Below, one piece after another: positions 60,054 to 64,000 of a stretch of 64,000 bases of DNA. The DNA is taken from IMG/VR virus record IMGVR_UViG_3300047325_000130, positions 39,637 through 103,636 of that record; one strand, written 5' to 3'. Below the pieces are notes generated by a model that saw nothing but the letters and a program-made list of their open reading frames with translations, made no database searches and was not told the origin of the DNA. How positions within the stretch are numbered: position 1 is the stretch's first letter; every line of letters begins with the position of its first letter. Made by a program: the position numbers and the translations under genes. The stretch is from a virus.

Positions 60054-60470
60054 ATGGTAATAGCTCAATCAAAATATGATTTACCTGATATAAGTGCCAA
60101 TGCAGATATTTTAGATTTTTGCACCAATATCAGAAATTCTGTTCAATCAATTTCTGGTCCTTTTTGGTTTGAAGGACAAGACGTTACGTTTATACGAAAA
60201 ACCTTATTCATTAATAAAGGTTGGCGCCTTACCTATGGCGGCGTATTACAATTAGCTTACTATTTCAAAAGTTACAGCATTTCAAATATAGAAAACCAAA
60301 CTCTTACCGCAAAAGTCTTACTTAATATTGATAGCTGCATAAACAGCCCATGGTATGTTGGTTCTAAAGGCAAAGTTACATTATTCGATAGTATACCATT
60401 TTTTGAATTATCGATGTTTGATGGTAATTTGAATAATTTTATTAAATCAATTGCCGTAAATTTACGGTGA
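60054..60470 (+). CDS. Hypothetical protein
   Basis: 138 residues: DISANADILDFCTNIRNSVQ, SGPFWFEGQDVTFIR, alternating beta pattern to the end. No family recognised. Confidence 0.5.
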   Translation: MVIAQSKYDLPDISANADILDFCTNIRNSVQSISGPFWFEGQDVTFIRKTLFINKGWRLTYGGVLQLAYYFKSYSISNIENQTLTAKVLLNIDSCINSPWYVGSKGKVTLFDSIPFFELSMFDGNLNNFIKSIAVNLR

Positions 60471-60611
60471 ACTGTCACGCTCTAAAGAGTTTCATACTTC
60501 TTATGCGAAGAGATAAAATTAAACCAAAGTTTGACTAGACAAATATAAGACCTGCGAGTACAAAAGAGTATAGGCATTTTAAACAACACAACACCAAAGG
60601 AAAGGCGTTAA

Positions 60612-61790
60612 ATGAGCAAAACTAAAACTAGAATTGCAGATGATAGCACAGTATCACCTAGTCGTTTAAAGATGGCAATTCAACATTGCACTACCATTAA
60701 ACACCCATTGATGATCTGGGGTGCACCTGGTATTGGTAAGAGTGATATCGTTGCAGAAGTGGCTCGTGAACAAAAGCGTCCTCTTATTGACATTCGGTTG
60801 CCGTTACTTGAACCAACTGATTTGCGTGGCATTCCGCATTTGATTGATATTAAGATTACAAGTGCAGACGGAAAGATTTTGCGTGACGATCATGGGGTAG
60901 AACTTACTGAGAAACTATTTAAGTGGTCTAACCCAAGCGATTTGCCTACTGATCCGCTTAGTAATGCATTAGTGTTTTTTGACGAAATGAGCGCAGCATC
61001 CCCTAGCGTACAGGTTGCTACATATCAGATTATTTTAAATCGTAAGATCGGCGATTATACACTACCTGATAATGTTGTAATTGTTGCAGCCGGCAACCGA
61101 GTTAAAGATAAAGGCGTTGCATATAACATGCCTCTGCCGCTTGGTAATAGATTCTCACATCTTACACTTGCTGTTGATTTTGATGATTGGCAGGAATGGG
61201 CTCTATTAAATCGCGTTCATCAAGACATTGTTGGATATTTGAGCTTTTGTCCGGGTGATTTGAATCAGTTTGGTGCAGATGTTGCAACACTTGCTTTTGC
61301 TACACCGCGTAGTTGGTCATTTGTTGATAAGATCATTTCATCCGGTTCTTTGCCCGATGAAGTTTTATCAGACTTGATTAAAGGTACGGTTGGTGACGGG
61401 CCAGGCTTCAAGTTTATGACTTATCGAAAGAGTGCTGCTAATCTACCTGCTGCGAGAGATATTTTAGAAGGCAAAGTTACTAAACTAGCTCTTAAGCAAA
61501 TTGACATCATGTACGCATTGACTACATCATTGTGCTATGGGGTTGTTGATAGCTTTAAGCGTGCAGAAAAAGCAGGTATTACTTCTCAAGAAAGAGAGCA
61601 GGCTGTAGTAAAAGCTCATGCAGATACTGATAATTTCCTACGCTTTACAATGGATAACTTTGAAGATGAGTTGACCGTTATGGGAGCTAAGACGCTTCTA
61701 AGCGTTCATAAGATTCAGATGGAAGCTAAACGGTTGAAAAATTGGAAAGAGTTCTGCAGTCGATTCAAAGAATTAATTCCAAGTATGTAA
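60612..61790 (+). CDS. MoxR-type AAA+ ATPase
   Basis: 392 residues. Walker A GAPGIGKS (37-44), Walker B ALVFFDEM, sensor region VVIVAAGNRV. MoxR-type ATPases typically remodel or activate a partner bearing a VWA domain; the next gene is such a partner. GGAAAGG site before ATG 60612. Confidence 0.9.
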   Translation: MSKTKTRIADDSTVSPSRLKMAIQHCTTIKHPLMIWGAPGIGKSDIVAEVAREQKRPLIDIRLPLLEPTDLRGIPHLIDIKITSADGKILRDDHGVELTEKLFKWSNPSDLPTDPLSNALVFFDEMSAASPSVQVATYQIILNRKIGDYTLPDNVVIVAAGNRVKDKGVAYNMPLPLGNRFSHLTLAVDFDDWQEWALLNRVHQDIVGYLSFCPGDLNQFGADVATLAFATPRSWSFVDKIISSGSLPDEVLSDLIKGTVGDGPGFKFMTYRKSAANLPAARDILEGKVTKLALKQIDIMYALTTSLCYGVVDSFKRAEKAGITSQEREQAVVKAHADTDNFLRFTMDNFEDELTVMGAKTLLSVHKIQMEAKRLKNWKEFCSRFKELIPSM

Positions 61791-61802
61791 GAGAAACTAC
61801 AT

Positions 61803-61835
61803 AACCCTTACTGTATCAAAAGTGCAGTAAGGGTT
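61803..61835 (+). terminator. Hairpin between moxR-like and VWA gene
   Basis: 11-bp stem AACCCTTACTG / CAGTAAGGGTT, followed by TATTT. Attenuation between the two genes is likely. Confidence 0.65.
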
Positions 61836-61857
61836 TATTTAAAATGTGGGAATAAAA

Positions 61858-63150
61858 ATGACAGATAAGATTTCAGAAAAAGTTACATTTAAAATTAAGA
61901 AGATGAGAATGGAAATGCTATTTCAGCAGCCATTTTTTGGAAACTTAACCATGCAGCTAAAATTAGTAGATGCAACAGATGCTGGTTGGTGTCCTACTGC
62001 GGCAGTTGATGGCATGAACATTTATTATAATCGAGATTTCTTTCATGATATGGAAGAACAGGAGGTTAAATTTGTTCTTGCGCACGAAGTAATGCACGTT
62101 GCTTTAGACCATTTAGGTCGTAGATCTCATAGAGATCCAGAATGGTGGAATATGGCAGCCGACTATGTTATCAACGCGCTGCTGATTGAAGAAAAAATTG
62201 GTAAAATGCCAACTAAGCCTGTCCAGGATAAAGATGGTACAGGAGCAACTGTACAGCGTGTCGGCTTGTACGATCCAAAGTACATAGGTTGGACTAGCGA
62301 AGCTGTATATGATGATCTTGAAAAACGCAAGGTCAAAAAACAAATGACACTTGATGTACATCTTCAACTAGGTAAAGATGGTGACGGTAAGGAAGGTCAG
62401 AAGCAAAGAGGGCAAGGTATGCCCGTCAATATTAGCGAAGAAGATCTAAAGAAAATTCGCGAAGAAATGAAGAATAAGGTTCAACAAAGTGCTCAGGCAG
62501 CAAAAGCGGCAGGTAAAATGCCGGGTAACATTGCACGATTGGTTGATGAGTTAGTTGAACCAAAAATTAGCTGGCGCGATCTTTTGCAGGATACTATTCA
62601 ATCTTGCCTAACTGATGATTTTACATTTATGAAGCCTAATAGACGCTATATGAACAGCGGCATTTTTATGCCGTCGTTAAAGAAAGATAACACTATCGAT
62701 TTAGAAATTTGCATAGATGTTTCTGGATCTATTAGCGATGAAATGGCAAAAGACTTCTTATCTGAAATTTACGGAATTTCAGAAACTTATTCTGATTTTT
62801 CGATAGGTATTTTATGTTTTGATACGCAGATTCATAATCATCAAAAATTTACAAAAGAAGATAATATTTTGGACTATAAAATTACAGGAGGTGGTGGGAC
62901 CGATTTTGGTAATTCATTCATGAAATATTATAGAGACCATGCCGTTGTTCCCAAAAAGCTTATTGTATTTACAGATGGTTACGATTCTAGTCCAGATTGG
63001 GGAATGTCAATTTATGACGGTAGACCACCATTTGATATACTATGGATAATTACAGAGGGCGCTAAGACACATGTCAAAGCGCCGCCGGGCGCCGGCAGAT
63101 GGGTTTGGTATACACATGGTGATGGTGTCGACGATGTTGGAGAATCATAA
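61858..63150 (+). CDS. Metallopeptidase-VWA protein (DUF2201-like)
   Basis: 430 residues from ATG 61858. N-terminal HEVMHVALDH (His76-His80 of HExxH) indicates a zinc-peptidase-like domain; the C-terminal half has a VWA domain with DVSGS (287-291), GGGGTDFGNS and VFTDGYDSS. The pair with MoxR is common in bacteria and in large phages; the process it serves is unknown. The last codons overlap the end of the minus-strand HNH remnant. Confidence 0.88.
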   Translation: MTDKISEKVTFKIKKMRMEMLFQQPFFGNLTMQLKLVDATDAGWCPTAAVDGMNIYYNRDFFHDMEEQEVKFVLAHEVMHVALDHLGRRSHRDPEWWNMAADYVINALLIEEKIGKMPTKPVQDKDGTGATVQRVGLYDPKYIGWTSEAVYDDLEKRKVKKQMTLDVHLQLGKDGDGKEGQKQRGQGMPVNISEEDLKKIREEMKNKVQQSAQAAKAAGKMPGNIARLVDELVEPKISWRDLLQDTIQSCLTDDFTFMKPNRRYMNSGIFMPSLKKDNTIDLEICIDVSGSISDEMAKDFLSEIYGISETYSDFSIGILCFDTQIHNHQKFTKEDNILDYKITGGGGTDFGNSFMKYYRDHAVVPKKLIVFTDGYDSSPDWGMSIYDGRPPFDILWIITEGAKTHVKAPPGAGRWVWYTHGDGVDDVGES

Positions 63151-63931
63151 AACAAACCGATTACGTACTAATTTCCACTCCGGATAAAGTTTTTCAAACT
63201 TTATAATTTCCTCATATAGTTCGACTATAGTAAGAGATGAAAGTCTACCTTTCTTAGAATTTTCATCTCTTGTTATAATTTTACAATTGGCCGGATGAGA
63301 TATCAAATTAGGTTCAATTGAATAACCAACCGTAATTTCTAGAAAGTCTATGATCTCTAACTACACCCTTTATTACTTGTACCCGGCGAAAACCAACCTA
63401 ACTTCTTAAGTAAATCAAGATCAAACCAATTTGGAAAATCATATACATTAAACCTAAATTCAACCATTTCATAATATTTTTCTTTTTCTGATTTTCATAG
63501 AAATTATGTTCTGAAAAACATTTAACGCTACAGAATTTCTTACTTATTGGCGTGCCAGATGAAATTTTAATTAAATTTATACAATGTTCATTTTTGCATT
63601 TAATGTTATATGGTTCAAACCAATCACCATTACGTTTTAGATAACATTCTCTACAACAATATACTTGATCGGGTTCTTTATTTGGCACTTCAAATGTTTC
63701 GTTACAAGTTAAACAATCACGTGTAATAGGTTTTGAATAACCGACACCTACCCGATAACATTCCCAACTACAATAACGTTTCTTATCACCTATTGTAAAA
63801 ATATTTCCACATGTATCACAATTAGCTTTGGGTTGATTATTTCTTTTATATTCATAATGACATTTTCTACTACAATAGTTAACAATCTCATAGTATTTTA
63901 TTACTTGGATTGATTTTTGTGACGTGGGCAC
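63145..63931 (-). pseudogene. Decayed HNH homing endonuclease
   Basis: Minus strand. 63931-63398: four treble-clef zinc fingers (CDTCGNIF, YCSWECY, CLTCNETF, YCCRECY). The next frame reads YYEMVEFRFNVYDFPNWFDL and LGWFSPGTSNKG, and a third frame carries the HNH-like LISHPANCKIITRDENSKKG, ending at 63145. At least two frameshifts, and a 5' end that runs into the tnpB remnant. Confidence 0.6.
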
Positions 63932-64000
63932 TATTTGTCCCTCGATGTAATATATTAATAGCTGCGTTCAAATCAGCATCTATTTCTACACCACATGAAT
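63888..64000 (-). CDS. tnpB: Second TnpB, C-terminal end (partial)
   Basis: The last 37 residues only: SCGVEIDADLNAAINILHRG followed by TNSAHVTKINPSNKIL. DADLNAAINI matches the third RuvC motif and SCG the second zinc half. The gene continues beyond the window. Confidence 0.75.
   Translation of the reverse strand, partial: SCGVEIDADLNAAINILHRGTNSAHVTKINPSNKIL

Overview
The window reads as part of a large, AT-rich genome of a T4-superfamily tailed bacteriophage (Caudoviricetes, T4-like myovirus of a Gram-negative host). The T4-type replication proteins show this: a family B DNA polymerase like gp43, a sliding clamp like gp45, an RNase H/5'-3' exonuclease, an ATP-dependent DNA ligase and a DsbA-like DNA-binding protein. 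Many small genes overlap start to stop, and many resemble conserved hypothetical proteins of T4-like phages. No rRNA, tRNA or CRISPR array was recognised. The host cannot be named from the sequence.

Layout. 0-3.6 kb: a heme-oxygenase-like protein, then a tandem array of five repeat-protein paralogues (21-residue leucine-rich-like repeats), the last one decayed. 3.6-8.7 kb: small heat-shock protein, VWA protein, a conserved phage protein, a broken tyrosine phosphatase, a fibre-like protein and small genes. 8.7-11.3 kb: a two-gene NAD salvage operon (NAMPT plus NMNAT-Nudix). 11.3-12.55 kb: a short GC-rich island of four small genes. 12.55-21.2 kb: small accessory genes (cREC-like, zinc/OB-fold protein, GIY-YIG, paralogous basic proteins, HD phosphohydrolase, a possible ArfA-like ribosome rescue peptide, membrane proteins). 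21.2-30.2 kb: DNA ligase, a ligase-like nucleotidyltransferase, a cytidylyltransferase-like protein, GDPD, and a 1016-residue virion/fibre protein. 30.2-37 kb: DsbA, the intein-containing DNA polymerase, clamp and MazG-like protein. 37-47 kb: metallophosphoesterase, three glycosyltransferases, QueD-like protein, DpdA-like transglycosylase and homing endonucleases. 47-56 kb: a sixth repeat paralogue, coiled-coil genes, FolE, HIT protein, QueE and RNase H. 56-64 kb: a NADAR gene broken by a tnpB element, conserved phage genes, a MoxR ATPase with a metallopeptidase-VWA partner, a decayed HNH endonuclease and the end of a second tnpB.

How the genes work together. FolE, QueD-like and QueE supply 7-carboxy-7-deazaguanine, and the DpdA-like enzyme could insert a 7-deazaguanine into phage DNA. 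Three glycosyltransferases sit between these genes and might act on the base or on host surface sugars. NAMPT plus NMNAT would rebuild NAD, a known phage counter to NAD-depleting defences. NADAR would have reversed ADP-ribosylation but is broken here. Selfish elements (an intein, GIY-YIG and HNH-type nucleases, two TnpB copies) have invaded several of these loci.

Caution: at least nine genes carry what look like single-base frameshifts, several in homopolymer runs. They may be sequencing errors or real decay. I could not run searches or folding; all family calls come from reading motifs.
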